This document shows positions 1-12,821 of a DNA stretch of 64,000 bases, piece after piece. Position 1 is the stretch's first letter; every line of letters begins with the position of its first letter. Below the pieces are notes generated by a model that saw nothing but the letters and a program-made list of their open reading frames with translations, ran no database searches and was not told the origin of the DNA. The DNA comes from Terrihabitans soli (lineage in GTDB: Bacteria > Pseudomonadota > Alphaproteobacteria > Rhizobiales > Methylopilaceae): the NCBI RefSeq assembly GCF_014191545.1, contig NZ_AP023361.1:2074501-2138500 (forward strand). Direction: 5' to 3'. The translations under genes and the position numbers were made by a program.

Positions 1-1314
1 GCCAAGGCCGACGCCATCGTGCTCACCGATCCGCACGAGATCGCCTGGCTGTTCAACATTCGCGGCGGCGATGTCGCCCATACGCCGCTGCCGCTGGCCT
101 GGGCCGTCATTCCGGTCGAAGGACGCCCTGCTCTTTTGATCGACGGGCGCAAGCTGTCAAACGAATTGCGCGATCATCTGGAAGACCTCGCCGATGTCGG
201 CGAGCCCTCCGAATTCGAGACGCTGCTGAACATGCTCGGCGGCAAGAAGGTGATGTTCGATTTCGGCGCCGGCGCCGAAAGGATCCGCCAGGTGCTGAAC
301 GACACGGGCGCGACCATCGTCAAGACGCAGAGCCCCATCGCCCTGATGAAGGCGGTCAAGAACGGCGCGGAAATCCGCGGCACGCGGGCGGCGCATCAGC
401 GCGACGGCGTTGCCTTCGCGCAGTTCCTGTTCTGGCTCGACACAAATCTGAAGAAAAAGAAGCTCGACGAGATCGAGGCCGCCGAGGCGCTGGAAGCCTT
501 CCGCCGCGATACCGCGAAGCTGAAAGACATTTCCTTCCCGACGATTTCGGCGGCGGGTCCGAATGCGGCGCTGCCGCATTACCGCGTGACGCGCGCGACC
601 AACCGCAAGATCACGCCCGGGCTGTATCTCGTCGATAGTGGCGCGCAGTATCAGGACGGCACGACCGACATCACGCGCACCATCGCCATCGGCAAAGTGA
701 CGAAGGATATGCGAGATCGCTATACCCGCGTGCTCAAGGGTCATATCGCCATTGCCACCGCGCAATTTCCGAAGGGTGCGACGGGCGCGCAGCTCGATCC
801 GCTTGCCCGCCGGGCGCTGTGGGAGATCGGCGCCGATTTCGATCATGGAACGGGCCACGGCGTCGGCTCTTATTTGTCGGTGCATGAAGGGCCGCAGCGC
901 ATCTCAAAGCTCGGTCACACGCCGCTCGAACCGGGCATGATCCTGTCGAACGAGCCGGGCTATTACAAAGAAGGCGCGTTCGGCATCCGCATCGAAAATC
1001 TCGTTCTGGTCGAGCGGTCGAAGCTCAAGACCGCCGAACGCGATTTTCTGAGCTTCGAGACACTGACGCTCGCGCCGATCGATACGCGGCCGATCGATCC
1101 GAAACTTCTGACCAAAGAAGAAGTCGCCTGGCTCGACGCCTATCACAAGCGCGTCGCGAGCGAGATCGGGCCAAAGCTCGATCCGAAAACGCGCGCCTGG
1201 CTGAAAGCCGTCTGCGCGCCGCTTCTGGCATCAGCCCAGAAGAAACCGAAAAAGAACGACAGCAAGAACGCCGGTCGCAACAGTCGCAAGAAGCGGAAGC
1301 CGGGTCGCCGCTAA
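1..1314 (+). CDS. Xaa-Pro aminopeptidase (M24B), 5' end outside the window
   Basis: Metallopeptidase that removes an N-terminal residue next to proline. The frame is open from base 1, so the start lies upstream. Family members run to about 600 residues; only the last 437 codons are here, covering the middle creatinase-like domain and the whole pita-bread catalytic domain. The metal ligands are visible: Asp in YLVDSGAQYQDGTTD (two Asp), His in HGTGHGVG, Glu in SNEPGYY and Glu in GIRIENL. The protein ends in a tail of about 25 residues rich in Lys and Arg. That tail is encoded on the strand opposite the last membrane segment of the convergent AzlD gene, an 84-base overlap. Function is secure from the motifs; the natural substrate is unknown. 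Confidence 0.93.
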   Translation, partial: AKADAIVLTDPHEIAWLFNIRGGDVAHTPLPLAWAVIPVEGRPALLIDGRKLSNELRDHLEDLADVGEPSEFETLLNMLGGKKVMFDFGAGAERIRQVLNDTGATIVKTQSPIALMKAVKNGAEIRGTRAAHQRDGVAFAQFLFWLDTNLKKKKLDEIEAAEALEAFRRDTAKLKDISFPTISAAGPNAALPHYRVTRATNRKITPGLYLVDSGAQYQDGTTDITRTIAIGKVTKDMRDRYTRVLKGHIAIATAQFPKGATGAQLDPLARRALWEIGADFDHGTGHGVGSYLSVHEGPQRISKLGHTPLEPGMILSNEPGYYKEGAFGIRIENLVLVERSKLKTAERDFLSFETLTLAPIDTRPIDPKLLTKEEVAWLDAYHKRVASEIGPKLDPKTRAWLKAVCAPLLASAQKKPKKNDSKNAGRNSRKKRKPGRR

Positions 1315-1533
1315 TATTGTGACGATTGCCGCGAGCGTCTCGGCCGGTCCGGTCGCCAGCGCCATGGGCGCAACCACCGCCGTCAGCACAGCGGCGGGAA
1401 GCGCATCGAGCGCCGCGCGCAGACGCCCTTCCGCCGGGATATAGGCGGCAACCCACAATCCTGTGAGACGCGCTCCGTAGGTCGCTGCGGCCATCGCAAG
1501 GATGGCGATGAGATTGTCGGGTGAGAGGGTCAT
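1231..1533 (-). CDS. azlD: AzlD family small subunit of branched-chain amino acid exporter
   Basis: A 100-residue hydrophobic protein with about four membrane segments, the usual size for AzlD, the small partner of AzlC in export of branched-chain amino acids. Its start overlaps the stop of the azlC-type gene by four bases (ATGA), so the two are translationally coupled. Its 3' end overlaps the convergent aminopeptidase gene by 84 bases. Assignment rests on hydrophobic pattern, length and AzlC partnership rather than on a catalytic motif. Confidence 0.82.
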   Translation of the reverse strand: MTLSPDNLIAILAMAAATYGARLTGLWVAAYIPAEGRLRAALDALPAAVLTAVVAPMALATGPAETLAAIVTILAATRLPLLATVATGVLAVVLFRFLLG

Positions 1534-2276
1534 TCGACGCTCCCGCCTTCAGCGCGGGCCGCCTGCGCGTCCGCCTTTTCCTTCAATGGCAGAGGTGCGG
1601 ACGGAAAGATCGCCGCAACAATGATCCCTGCAATCGCTCCGGCCATCACATACCAGGGGCCGTCGACGAAAAGATACGTCAGCGCCGAAGCTGCGGCGCT
1701 GGCGGCGATGAAAAAGCCGGTGCGCGGGCCTTGCCAGAAACCCAATGCAAGGCCGATAAAGATCGCCGTGAAAGCGAAATCGAAGCCGAGACGTTCGGGA
1801 TTCTGAAAGGCGCTGCCGACAACAGCACCGACAATCGTAAAGACAACCCAGTTGAGATAGAAAACCGGCACAAGGCCGAGCAGAAACCAAAGCGTCAGCG
1901 GCGTTTCGGCCGCACGCTTTTCCGTCATCGCCCAGGTCTCGTCGGCGAGGAAAAAGATGAACAGCGCGCGCCCGGCTATCGGAAAGCTTTTGAGCTTTCG
2001 CGCAATCGATGCGCTCATCAGCACATAGCGCAGATTGACGAGAAGAGCGGCAAAGCCGAGCGCCAGCCATGGCGCGGGAAACGACCACAGATCGACGGCG
2101 ACGAATTGCGACCCGCCGGCAAACACCAGCGCGCTCATGAGACCCGTTTCAAATGGCGAGAGCCCTTTTTGCGCCGCCGCAGCGCCAAGGATCAGCGCGA
2201 AGGGAATGACCGCCACAAGCGCCGGGAAAATGAGCAGAATCCCGGCACGAAACTCGGATTTCGGATCGGCACGCAT
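1530..2276 (-). CDS. azlC: AzlC family permease, large subunit
   Basis: A 248-residue integral inner-membrane protein of the AzlC family, which with AzlD exports branched-chain amino acids and analogues. The N-terminal part has the family pattern of a helix after an FRAGILLIFPALV-like start, a GGSQF motif in the third hydrophobic segment, then a run of hydrophobic helices. The start ATG at 2276 gives the usual length. It is the first gene of a two-gene unit with azlD. The 90 bases between it and the divergent DUF3309 gene must hold both promoters. Exported substrate is inferred from the family. Confidence 0.88.
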   Translation of the reverse strand: MRADPKSEFRAGILLIFPALVAVIPFALILGAAAAQKGLSPFETGLMSALVFAGGSQFVAVDLWSFPAPWLALGFAALLVNLRYVLMSASIARKLKSFPIAGRALFIFFLADETWAMTEKRAAETPLTLWFLLGLVPVFYLNWVVFTIVGAVVGSAFQNPERLGFDFAFTAIFIGLALGFWQGPRTGFFIAASAAASALTYLFVDGPWYVMAGAIAGIIVAAIFPSAPLPLKEKADAQAARAEGGSVE

Positions 2277-2366
2277 GTTGTGAATTAATCCAGAGGCTTC
2301 ACCAATAGGGGGAACTTCAGGCAGGTCGGCGCGTTCAACCTTCCGGCAGCATCAAGGAGGGACAGC

Positions 2367-2519
2367 ATGTCCACACTTCTGATTATCATCCTTATTCTTA
2401 TCCTGATCGGCGCACTCCCGAACTGGGGCTACAGCCGTGCCTGGGGTTACGGCCCGGGCGGTATTGTCGGCGTCATTCTTATCATAGTGATCATTCTGGC
2501 CTTGCTCGGCCGCTTGTAA
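2367..2519 (+). CDS. DUF3309 family 50-residue membrane peptide
   Basis: A short gene encoding 50 residues: MSTLLIIILILILIGALPNW, then a Tyr/Gly-rich turn with YSRAWGYGPGG, then a second very hydrophobic segment ending LLGRL. Two membrane helices joined by a W/Y/G loop is the DUF3309 pattern, common in alphaproteobacteria and without known function. A complete Shine-Dalgarno (AAGGAGG, 2354-2360) lies six bases before the ATG. A strong hairpin follows the stop, so it is a monocistronic unit between divergent azlC and convergent ligA. I recognise the family from memory of its pattern. Confidence 0.85.
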   Translation: MSTLLIIILILILIGALPNWGYSRAWGYGPGGIVGVILIIVIILALLGRL

Positions 2520-2554
2520 GCAAGGCGTAAACCGAGCCGCCCTGTCCCGGCTCA

Positions 2555-2600
2555 ACGCATGGCCAGCCCTGCTTCGCGGGGGCCGGCCATGCGTCTATTT
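2555..2600. terminator. Hairpin between DUF3309 gene and ligA
   Basis: ACGCATGGCC (2555-2564) pairs perfectly with GGCCATGCGT (2585-2594), with further pairing inside, and is followed on the plus strand by CTATTTT. It lies between two convergent genes and probably ends transcription of both, although the U-run is short. Confidence 0.65.
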
Positions 2601-6433
<3,833 letters not shown>

Positions 6434-6451
6434 TGCGGGCCCAAGCCTATA

Positions 6452-7312
6452 TCAGCCGACGATTCCCTTGAAAGCCTTTGAAATCCACGATCCCGAATCT
6501 TCGCGGGGGGTAAGCCCCTTCGACTGGATGAGGGCGTAGGTGTCCTTGTACCAGGGGCTTTGCGGGAAGTTGTGGCCCAGCACAGCGGCGGCGGTCTGCG
6601 CCTCGCCGACAATGCCCATGGTCATGTAGATTTCGGCGACGCGGGCGAGCGCCTCTTCGACATGGCGCGTCGTCTGATAGGTGATGATGACCGTCTTGAA
6701 GCGGTTCACCGCGGCGATGTAGTTGCCGTCCTTCAGATAAAAGCGGCCGATCTCCATTTCCTTGCCGGCGAGCTGGTCGCGCGCCACCTGGACGCGCTGG
6801 CGTGCCTGATCGGCATACTGGCTGTCGGGCCAACGGCGGCCGACCTGATCGAGCTCGACCAGGGCATCCTGGGTGCGCTTCTGGTCGCGCGAGACGTCCT
6901 GGATCTGATTGTAATAGGACATGCCGACGAGGAACTGGACATAGTCCGCGTCCTTGGAGCCCGGGTTCAGCTGCACATAGCGCTTACCCTCGGCGATAGC
7001 CTCGTCATATTCGCCCTGTTTGTATTTCGAGAAGACGGCCATGACATTGGCCTTGCGCGCCCACTCCGTATAGGGGTGCTGCAGATCGACTTCCTTAAAC
7101 TTCTTGTCGGCCTGTTTGTAGTCCTTGTTCTCAAGGTAATAGAGGCCCTGATTGTAGAGTTTGTCGGCCGGATCGGTCGAATAGACGATCTCGTCTTCCG
7201 TATCCTTCTTCTTGAACCAGCCGAACAGTGCGTTGGCCGGCATGGTGGATACGCTCAGCGCAAACAGCGCAAGCACGACGGCCGGCGAAAAAGCCTTGAG
7301 CCACGACATCAT
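6452..7312 (-). CDS. bamD: Outer membrane assembly factor BamD (TPR protein)
   Basis: BamD is the essential tetratricopeptide-repeat partner of BamA in inserting beta-barrels into the outer membrane. The protein of 286 residues has an N-terminal hydrophobic segment, then five TPR-like helical pairs starting at YNQGLYYLENKDYKQADKKF. I chose the ATG at 7312 (ATG 7309 is equally possible) because GAGG lies just before it; the frame continues upstream without family-like sequence. Unusually, the signal region (FALSVSTMPANALFGWF) contains no cysteine, so no lipobox is visible although the family is normally a lipoprotein. The gene follows lpxC and precedes recN. Confidence 0.93.
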   Translation of the reverse strand: MMSWLKAFSPAVVLALFALSVSTMPANALFGWFKKKDTEDEIVYSTDPADKLYNQGLYYLENKDYKQADKKFKEVDLQHPYTEWARKANVMAVFSKYKQGEYDEAIAEGKRYVQLNPGSKDADYVQFLVGMSYYNQIQDVSRDQKRTQDALVELDQVGRRWPDSQYADQARQRVQVARDQLAGKEMEIGRFYLKDGNYIAAVNRFKTVIITYQTTRHVEEALARVAEIYMTMGIVGEAQTAAAVLGHNFPQSPWYKDTYALIQSKGLTPREDSGSWISKAFKGIVG

Positions 7313-7425
7313 CGGAACCTCGAAAAAAGGCGCTGGGACCCCACAGGAACCCGAGCCCCGGCTTCTACCCCAAAGCCCGATAAATCGCCACGGTGTGGCG
7401 AAGTCGAGGCGGCCGGAACGGCCCC

Positions 7426-8361
7426 TCAGTTCATATCGGGGGAATAGGCCGGCTGCAGGGCCGGGACGAAATCGCCCGCGGCATGGACCGGCACCGGCGT
7501 CTCGATGGCAAAAGCCGTCGGATCGGCATAAAGGGCCCGAACCATTGCGACATTCAGCTTGTGACCGCCGCAATAGGACCGGTAGAGGCCCTTGATGGGC
7601 AGGCCGGCCAGAGCGAGATCCCCCACCGCATCGAGCGCCTTGTGGCGGACGAACTCGTCGCGGGCGCGCAGGCCCCCCTCGTTCATCACCCGCTCGCCGT
7701 CGAGAACGACTGTGTTGTCTAGCGAGGAGCCGCGGGCGAGGCCAATGGCCGAGAGCTTCTCGAAATCCTGCATGAAGCCGAAGGTGCGCGCATAGCTGAG
7801 CTCGCGGCGGAAGCTTTTGGGCGTCAGATCCATCACCACGGCCTGACGGCCGATGGTCGGGTTGGTGAAATCGATCTCGACTTCCAGGCGGAAGCCTTTC
7901 GCATAGGGCACGAGTTCGGCCCAGGCGCGGCCGTTCTCGACCCGGACAGGCTTGCGGACGACGAGCACGCTGCGCGGCGCCGAAAGCTTGACGGTACCGA
8001 CCGTATCGATGGCTTCAACGAAGGGACGCGAGGACCCGTCAACGATGGGCATTTCGTCATTGTCGATGGCGATCACGGCGTTATCGACGCCGAGACCGCG
8101 CAGAGCGGCCAGAAGATGCTCGACCGTCGAGACCCGGCCGCCCTCTTCCGTGCCGAGCACGGTGCAGAGTTCGGTCTGGCCGACATGATCGACATGGGCG
8201 CGGAAGGTACGGGCCGCACCGGTCTCGGAATTGGTGCGGCGGAATTGGATGCCGGTGCCGGCCGGCGCAGGGAAAAGAGTGATGCGGACGGGTTCGCCGT
8301 TATGTACGCCGATTCCGGCGATCGAAATCGATGCGCCCAAAGTCGTCTGTTCGAACCCCAT
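7426..8361 (-). CDS. lpxC: UDP-3-O-acyl-N-acetylglucosamine deacetylase LpxC
   Basis: Zinc enzyme that catalyses the first committed step of lipid A synthesis in the cytoplasm. The zinc ligands align with the family: His82 in STVEHLLAA, His240 and Asp244 in HKALDAVGD; His267 in GGHKLN is the catalytic histidine. Starting at the ATG 8361 gives 311 residues, the usual length; an in-frame GTG four codons upstream is an alternative. It lies between ftsZ and bamD as in most Rhizobiales. The C-terminal tail after about residue 280 is short and Pro-rich. Confidence 0.97.
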   Translation of the reverse strand: MGFEQTTLGASISIAGIGVHNGEPVRITLFPAPAGTGIQFRRTNSETGAARTFRAHVDHVGQTELCTVLGTEEGGRVSTVEHLLAALRGLGVDNAVIAIDNDEMPIVDGSSRPFVEAIDTVGTVKLSAPRSVLVVRKPVRVENGRAWAELVPYAKGFRLEVEIDFTNPTIGRQAVVMDLTPKSFRRELSYARTFGFMQDFEKLSAIGLARGSSLDNTVVLDGERVMNEGGLRARDEFVRHKALDAVGDLALAGLPIKGLYRSYCGGHKLNVAMVRALYADPTAFAIETPVPVHAAGDFVPALQPAYSPDMN

Positions 8362-8647
8362 AACCCCACTCACCCTCTTGCTTGCAGGCGCTGAGCCGCC
8401 CTGCAAGTGTCCCTCCGGAAACACCGCGTACCGCTTTTAATCCCCGCGGCACGCGTTGCTTGTGATGGGAAGATAAGTCTGGGGGACTCAAGCGGGCCAA
8501 TCACGCTTGATGTCGGACTGTTACAAACTGTTAAGAATAATCCACACCCGGCCGCGCAAGGGCTCGCTCTTATGCCCCTAAAACGTTGAAACGGCAGGCG
8601 ATTTTATCGCCCACCGTCTCTCGTGACTTCAATGCAACAGCGTGCGC
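8362..8647. other. Intergenic region between ftsZ and lpxC
   Basis: A gap of 286 bases with no convincing gene. It holds a perfect small hairpin, GGCGAT-TTT-ATCGCC (8597-8611), about 35 bases after the ftsZ stop, without a clear U-run on the ftsZ strand, so a weak terminator or processing site at best. The segment 8505-8560 is AT-richer than its surroundings and would suit a promoter for lpxC, but no -35/-10 pair stands out. Confidence 0.4.
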
Positions 8648-10297
8648 TCAGTTCGCCTGGCGGCGAAGGAAAGCCGGGATTTCCAGCTCGTCTTCCATCG
8701 GGCGCGCGGCCTGCTGACGGCCATGTGAGTCGAGATTGCCCTTGGCGGGACGATAGGCGGCCTCACGCGCCGTGCGGCGGGTGTCGTGCTGCGGCTCGGC
8801 ATCCAGGCTCGGCTCCTGATGCGTCTGCTGCTCGTCGTCGCGGCGGCCGAGGCCGACGGCGGCAAGACGCTGCAGAAGCGTCGCGCGCTTCTTCTCGGGA
8901 TGATTGTCCGAGACCGGGAAGCTGCCGTCGCGCTGCAGGATCTGGTTCTGCACCGGCACCGGCAATTCATCGACGCGCGGCATGCGCGGACCGCGCACAG
9001 CGCGCTCGGGCGCCGGCGGAATGAAGGCCGCGGGATCTTCCATCGGCTCTTCGTAGACTTCTTCTTCGGGCTCATCGAAGAAGGCCGGGGCCGGACGCGG
9101 CGCGAGCGGACGGACGGTAACGTCGTCATCGACCGCTTCGTCTTCATAGGCGGCCGGCGCTTCGTATTCTTCCTGCTCTTCGACGACCGGACGGAAGGTC
9201 GGCATCGCACGGGCGATGGGAGCGGCGGCCGCAACCGGGGCCGAAGCCTCGGCGATCTGGCGGGCCTGCGGCTTCATGCGCTCGGCGAGTTCGGCAAGAC
9301 GCTCTTCGCTGTAGACGGGAGCCACCATGCCGGTGTTGTCGATGCCGGTGGCAACGACGGACACGCGGATCGTGCCTTCGAGCTTCGCATCGAAGGTCGC
9401 GCCGAGAATGATATTGGCTTCCGGATCGACTTCCTCGCGGATACGCGTTGCCGCTTCATCCACTTCGTAGAGCGTCAGATCGTTGCCGCCGGTGATCGAG
9501 ATCAGAAGGCCGCGCGCGCCCTTCATCGACACATCGTCGAGCAGAGGATTGGCGATGGCCGCTTCCGCCGCCGTGATCGCACGGCGTTCGCCCTGTGCTT
9601 CGCCGGTGCCCATCATCGCCTTGCCCATTTCGCGCATGACGGCGCGCACGTCGGCGAAGTCGAGATTGATGAGGCCTTCTTTCACCATCAGATCGGTGAT
9701 GCAGGCAACACCCGAATAGAGAACCTGGTCGGCCATCGCGAACGCGTCGGCGAAGGTCGTCTTCTCATTGGCGATGCGGAAGAGGTTCTGGTTCGGAATG
9801 ACGAGCAGCGTGTCGACATGCTTCGACAGCTCTTCGATGCCCTGTTCGGCCATGCGCATGCGGCGATGGCCTTCGAAATGGAAGGGCTTCGTCACAACAC
9901 CAACGGTCAGGATGCCGAGTTCCTTGGCGGTGCGCGCGACGACGGCCGCCGCACCCGTGCCGGTGCCGCCGCCCATGCCCGCGGTGATGAAGGCCATATG
10001 CGCGCCCGAAAGATGGTCGCGAACTTCATCGATCACTTCTTCGGCCGCTGCGCGCCCGACTTCCGGCTGCGATCCCGCGCCAAGACCTTCGGTGACCTGC
10101 AGACCCATCTGAATGAGGCGTTCGGCACGCGACTGCGTCAGCGCCTGTGCGTCCGTGTTGCCGACGACGAAATCGACGCCCTGCAATCCGGCTTCGATCA
10201 TGTTGTTGACCGCGTTGCCGCCGGCGCCACCCACGCCGAAGACCGTGATGCGCGGCCGCAATTCCCGGATGTCGGGAAGCTTCAGATTGATGGACAT
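8648..10297 (-). CDS. ftsZ: Cell division GTPase FtsZ with long C-terminal linker
   Basis: Tubulin-like GTPase forming the Z ring. The start at 10297 gives [20 protein letters not shown], the standard alphaproteobacterial N-terminus, and 549 residues. Motifs: the nucleotide-binding [12 protein letters not shown], the tubulin signature [11 protein letters not shown], and the T7 loop [10 protein letters not shown]. After the GTPase core (to about residue 320) comes a Pro/Glu/Arg-rich linker of about 210 residues, then the conserved C-terminal peptide [14 protein letters not shown] that binds FtsA and other partners. Long linkers are usual in this order. An open frame extends 52 codons further upstream to a TGATG at the ftsA stop, so a longer form is possible (see 10298-10453). 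Confidence 0.97.
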   Translation of the reverse strand: MSINLKLPDIRELRPRITVFGVGGAGGNAVNNMIEAGLQGVDFVVGNTDAQALTQSRAERLIQMGLQVTEGLGAGSQPEVGRAAAEEVIDEVRDHLSGAHMAFITAGMGGGTGTGAAAVVARTAKELGILTVGVVTKPFHFEGHRRMRMAEQGIEELSKHVDTLLVIPNQNLFRIANEKTTFADAFAMADQVLYSGVACITDLMVKEGLINLDFADVRAVMREMGKAMMGTGEAQGERRAITAAEAAIANPLLDDVSMKGARGLLISITGGNDLTLYEVDEAATRIREEVDPEANIILGATFDAKLEGTIRVSVVATGIDNTGMVAPVYSEERLAELAERMKPQARQIAEASAPVAAAAPIARAMPTFRPVVEEQEEYEAPAAYEDEAVDDDVTVRPLAPRPAPAFFDEPEEEVYEEPMEDPAAFIPPAPERAVRGPRMPRVDELPVPVQNQILQRDGSFPVSDNHPEKKRATLLQRLAAVGLGRRDDEQQTHQEPSLDAEPQHDTRRTAREAAYRPAKGNLDSHGRQQAARPMEDELEIPAFLRRQAN

Positions 10298-10453
10298 GGA
10301 GTGCCTCTCGGATTTCGCGGGAACGCGCGCCGCGTTTTGGGTTAGCTGTTTGGGTGCCGACACCATTTTGGTGGCCGGCGTCTTGGACGCTGTCTTCGAT
10401 ACTGATTTGGATTTCGGTGCCTGCTTCTTGGCAGGCTTTTTCTTGCCGGCCAT
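10298..10453 (-). other. In-frame Lys/Ala/Pro-rich extension joining ftsA to ftsZ
   Basis: Between the ftsA stop and the usual ftsZ start the ftsZ frame is open for 52 codons. It begins at an ATG (10453-10451) overlapping the ftsA stop as TGATG, with GGGAG eight bases before it. The encoded stretch starts [20 protein letters not shown] and stays rich in Lys, Ala, Pro, Ser and Thr, like a disordered basic tail. By my count 36 of 51 third positions are G or C, compatible with coding though a little low. The normal ftsZ start also has its own ribosome site (GAGAGG). So either FtsZ carries a basic N-terminal tail, or two forms are made, or this is a leader. Confidence 0.5.
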
Positions 10454-11772
10454 CAGAAGCTCTCCCGCAGCCACTGACCCATACGGGACAGATAGCCGTT
10501 CGTTCCTGTGCGCAGCGATGCACGCGCCGCTTCAAAATGTTCTTCACCCGCACGCTGCGGATAGACGAGAAGACCGACCGCCGCCGCAAAGCTCGGCCCT
10601 TTACAATGTTCGGGCATGTTACGCGCTCCGATAGGACGGCCGATACGAACCTGGCGTCCGAGAATTTTACTGGCGAGATCGGCAAGGCCGGTCAGCTGGC
10701 AGGCACCGCCCGTGAGAACGACGCGCTTGCCGGCTTCCATCGCATGGCCGGAGCCGCGCAGACGGTCGCGGATAAGTTCGAGCGTTTCCTCGACCCGCGG
10801 CTTGACGATGCGGATGAGCTGCGATTTCGGCACGTGATGGGGGGCCGAGCGGTCATCTTCGCCGATAGGCGTGATGCCGATAAGGCCGCTGTCCTCGCTC
10901 ATGCCGGGGAACACCGAAGCATGGAGCGTTTTCAGCCGCTCCGCATCCTCGACCTTGACGGAAAGCCCGCGCGCGATGTCGAGCGTGACGTGATGGCCGC
11001 CGAGGGCGATCGCATCCGTATGGACGCACGCGCCGCCCGAGAAAATGCCGACACTGGTCGTGCCGGCGCCCATATCGATCATCGTCGTGCCGATCTCGGC
11101 CTCATCGGCGGCAAGCGCGGCCAGACCTGATGCATAAGGCGCGGCGACGACGGTTTTGACGGACAGATGGCAACGTTCGATGCACAGGATCAGATTGCGC
11201 ACCGGCGCGGCATCCGCCGTGACGACATGCATGTCGAGGCCAAGCTGATCGCCCACCATGCCGCGCGGATCGGAAATGCCGTGCGTCGCATCGAGCGCAA
11301 AGCCCATCGGCATGGAATGGATGACGCTGCGATCGGCCCGCACAGAATGATCGGTTCCGGCCCGCAGCACACGCTGGATGTCGTATTCGGTCACGGGACG
11401 ACCGGACACGGGAACCGTGGCATTGTAATGTTCGCTCGCGAGCCTTCCGGACGACACCGAAAGGATCAGACTCTCGACTCTACAATCGGACATGCGCTCG
11501 GCCGCATCGACGGCAAGACGGATGGCATGTTCCGCCGCTTCCATATCGACGACGGCACCGGCCTTGATGCCGCGCGAACGCTGATGGCCGACGCCCATCA
11601 CCTCGATGCGATGCGTGCGGCCCGGCAGCAGCGGCCCGGTATCGACGGGTTTCAGGCGGCCGATCAGGCAGACGATCTTGCTTGTACCGACATCCAGAAC
11701 CGAAAAGTCGATGGCGCGTTTTTGCGGCATCGGCTTCAGTCTTGGCGTCACGGCATGCGGGAAGGTTCTCAT
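10453..11772 (-). CDS. ftsA: Cell division protein FtsA
   Basis: Actin-like ATPase that tethers FtsZ to the inner membrane. The 439-residue protein has the N-terminal actin-fold motif [13 protein letters not shown], the second phosphate loop [14 protein letters not shown] and a [13 protein letters not shown] segment, and ends in an amphipathic helix ([13 protein letters not shown]) that fits the membrane-targeting sequence. The start overlaps the ftsQ stop by four bases; an internal ATG at codon 15 is possible but less well coupled. Its stop overlaps the ATG of the basic ftsZ leader. Confidence 0.97.
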   Translation of the reverse strand: MRTFPHAVTPRLKPMPQKRAIDFSVLDVGTSKIVCLIGRLKPVDTGPLLPGRTHRIEVMGVGHQRSRGIKAGAVVDMEAAEHAIRLAVDAAERMSDCRVESLILSVSSGRLASEHYNATVPVSGRPVTEYDIQRVLRAGTDHSVRADRSVIHSMPMGFALDATHGISDPRGMVGDQLGLDMHVVTADAAPVRNLILCIERCHLSVKTVVAAPYASGLAALAADEAEIGTTMIDMGAGTTSVGIFSGGACVHTDAIALGGHHVTLDIARGLSVKVEDAERLKTLHASVFPGMSEDSGLIGITPIGEDDRSAPHHVPKSQLIRIVKPRVEETLELIRDRLRGSGHAMEAGKRVVLTGGACQLTGLADLASKILGRQVRIGRPIGARNMPEHCKGPSFAAAVGLLVYPQRAGEEHFEAARASLRTGTNGYLSRMGQWLRESF

Positions 11773-12821
11773 GTGCCGGCCGCCTTGTCTTTTTCCTTGG
11801 CCTTTGCGGCAAGCGCCGCAGCGGCCTCGTCGGACAGGCGCACCGTCGCGGTTCCCGGACGGCGCATATCGACTTCCGTGATGTCGCGATCTTTCAGCTG
11901 CGCGGACTTATCGAGCTTCACGAAGGCGGCAATGGCATCAGCGGTATCATGTTCCGGCAGTTTGACGTCCATGCCGTTGGTCAGGCGCAAATTCCAACGG
12001 CGGTCGCCGACGCGCACCAACGCATAAATATCTTTCCTGAGGTCGGCATAGGGCTCGAGCGCGGCGAGGATGGCTTTCGCAGCGGTGTCGGCGCCCTGTC
12101 CGACGAGCAGCGGGAGATTGGCGAAACGGCCGCTCTCGACGCCTTCAATGACGGTTCCGTCCTGGCCGATCACGGCGATTTTGTCGCCGCGCTGCCAGAG
12201 CGCAAAGGGTTCACGTTCGGTGACGGAGATCGCGATCTTGTCGGGGTAAAGCTTGCGAACCGTCGCCTTCAGAACCAGAGGATTCTGCATGAGGCGTTCG
12301 CGCGCGGCATTGGCGTCGAGAAAGACGAGAGATTGTCCGGGCGAATAGCCGAGCGCGGCAGCAATTTCCGCATCCGTCAGAATCTTCCGGCCCTCGACCT
12401 CGACATCGGCAATATGGAATCCCGAGCCGCGCGCGAAGGCGTCAGGCATAGCAGTCACAGCAGAGCCAATCTCCTGCCAGTGATCGCCAAGCGTGGCACC
12501 GTAAATACCTGTACTCACGAAAAGAACAATTACGCCAAGCCAACCGATACCAGAACGCACTCGCACTACAGAGGGGGTCGCCGCCCTGCGGGGTCGGGCG
12601 GCGGACTGCGACGGCGCGGCGGTACGCGCCGGCGCAGCGTTGAAATAGGGATCTGTTCGAAGATCGGCGCGCAGCTCAGCGCGCGGTTCGGCCTTGGGGC
12701 CGGAAGAACGGAGCGGACGGTTTGAATAGATGACGCGGGCGCGCCCGTTTGAAGACGCGCCTCCGCTGACGGCCTTTAACTGGCCGTCTAACGATTTAAG
12801 CCTGCGTCTTCCACCATCCAT
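11769..12821 (-). CDS. ftsQ: Cell division protein FtsQ
   Basis: Bitopic divisome protein linking the cytoplasmic and periplasmic parts of the division machine. Residues 1-90 form a basic, disordered cytoplasmic arm rich in Arg, Ala, Ser and Pro. A single membrane helix follows at about 93-113. The POTRA domain begins near FHIADVEVEGRKILTDAEIA, followed by the FtsQ domain with a Tyr-Pro-Asp (LYPDK) motif. The 350 residues are longer than in enterics because of the cytoplasmic arm, which is usual in this order. The start lies 34 bases inside ddl. The C-terminus ends in an Ala/Lys-rich tail. Confidence 0.94.
   Translation of the reverse strand: MDGGRRRLKSLDGQLKAVSGGASSNGRARVIYSNRPLRSSGPKAEPRAELRADLRTDPYFNAAPARTAAPSQSAARPRRAATPSVVRVRSGIGWLGVIVLFVSTGIYGATLGDHWQEIGSAVTAMPDAFARGSGFHIADVEVEGRKILTDAEIAAALGYSPGQSLVFLDANAARERLMQNPLVLKATVRKLYPDKIAISVTEREPFALWQRGDKIAVIGQDGTVIEGVESGRFANLPLLVGQGADTAAKAILAALEPYADLRKDIYALVRVGDRRWNLRLTNGMDVKLPEHDTADAIAAFVKLDKSAQLKDRDITEVDMRRPGTATVRLSDEAAAALAAKAKEKDKAAGT

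Noticed and set aside
8521-8534. Possible CtrA site upstream of lpxC (TTAC-N6-TTAA)
   Set aside because: CtrA sites are TTAA-N7-TTAA; here both one base and the spacing are off, so I do not call it.
8786-10345. A 519-codon open frame opposite ftsZ
   Set aside because: Composition (His/Arg/Gly/Asp runs) and exact overlap with ftsZ mark it as a shadow of the codon pattern.
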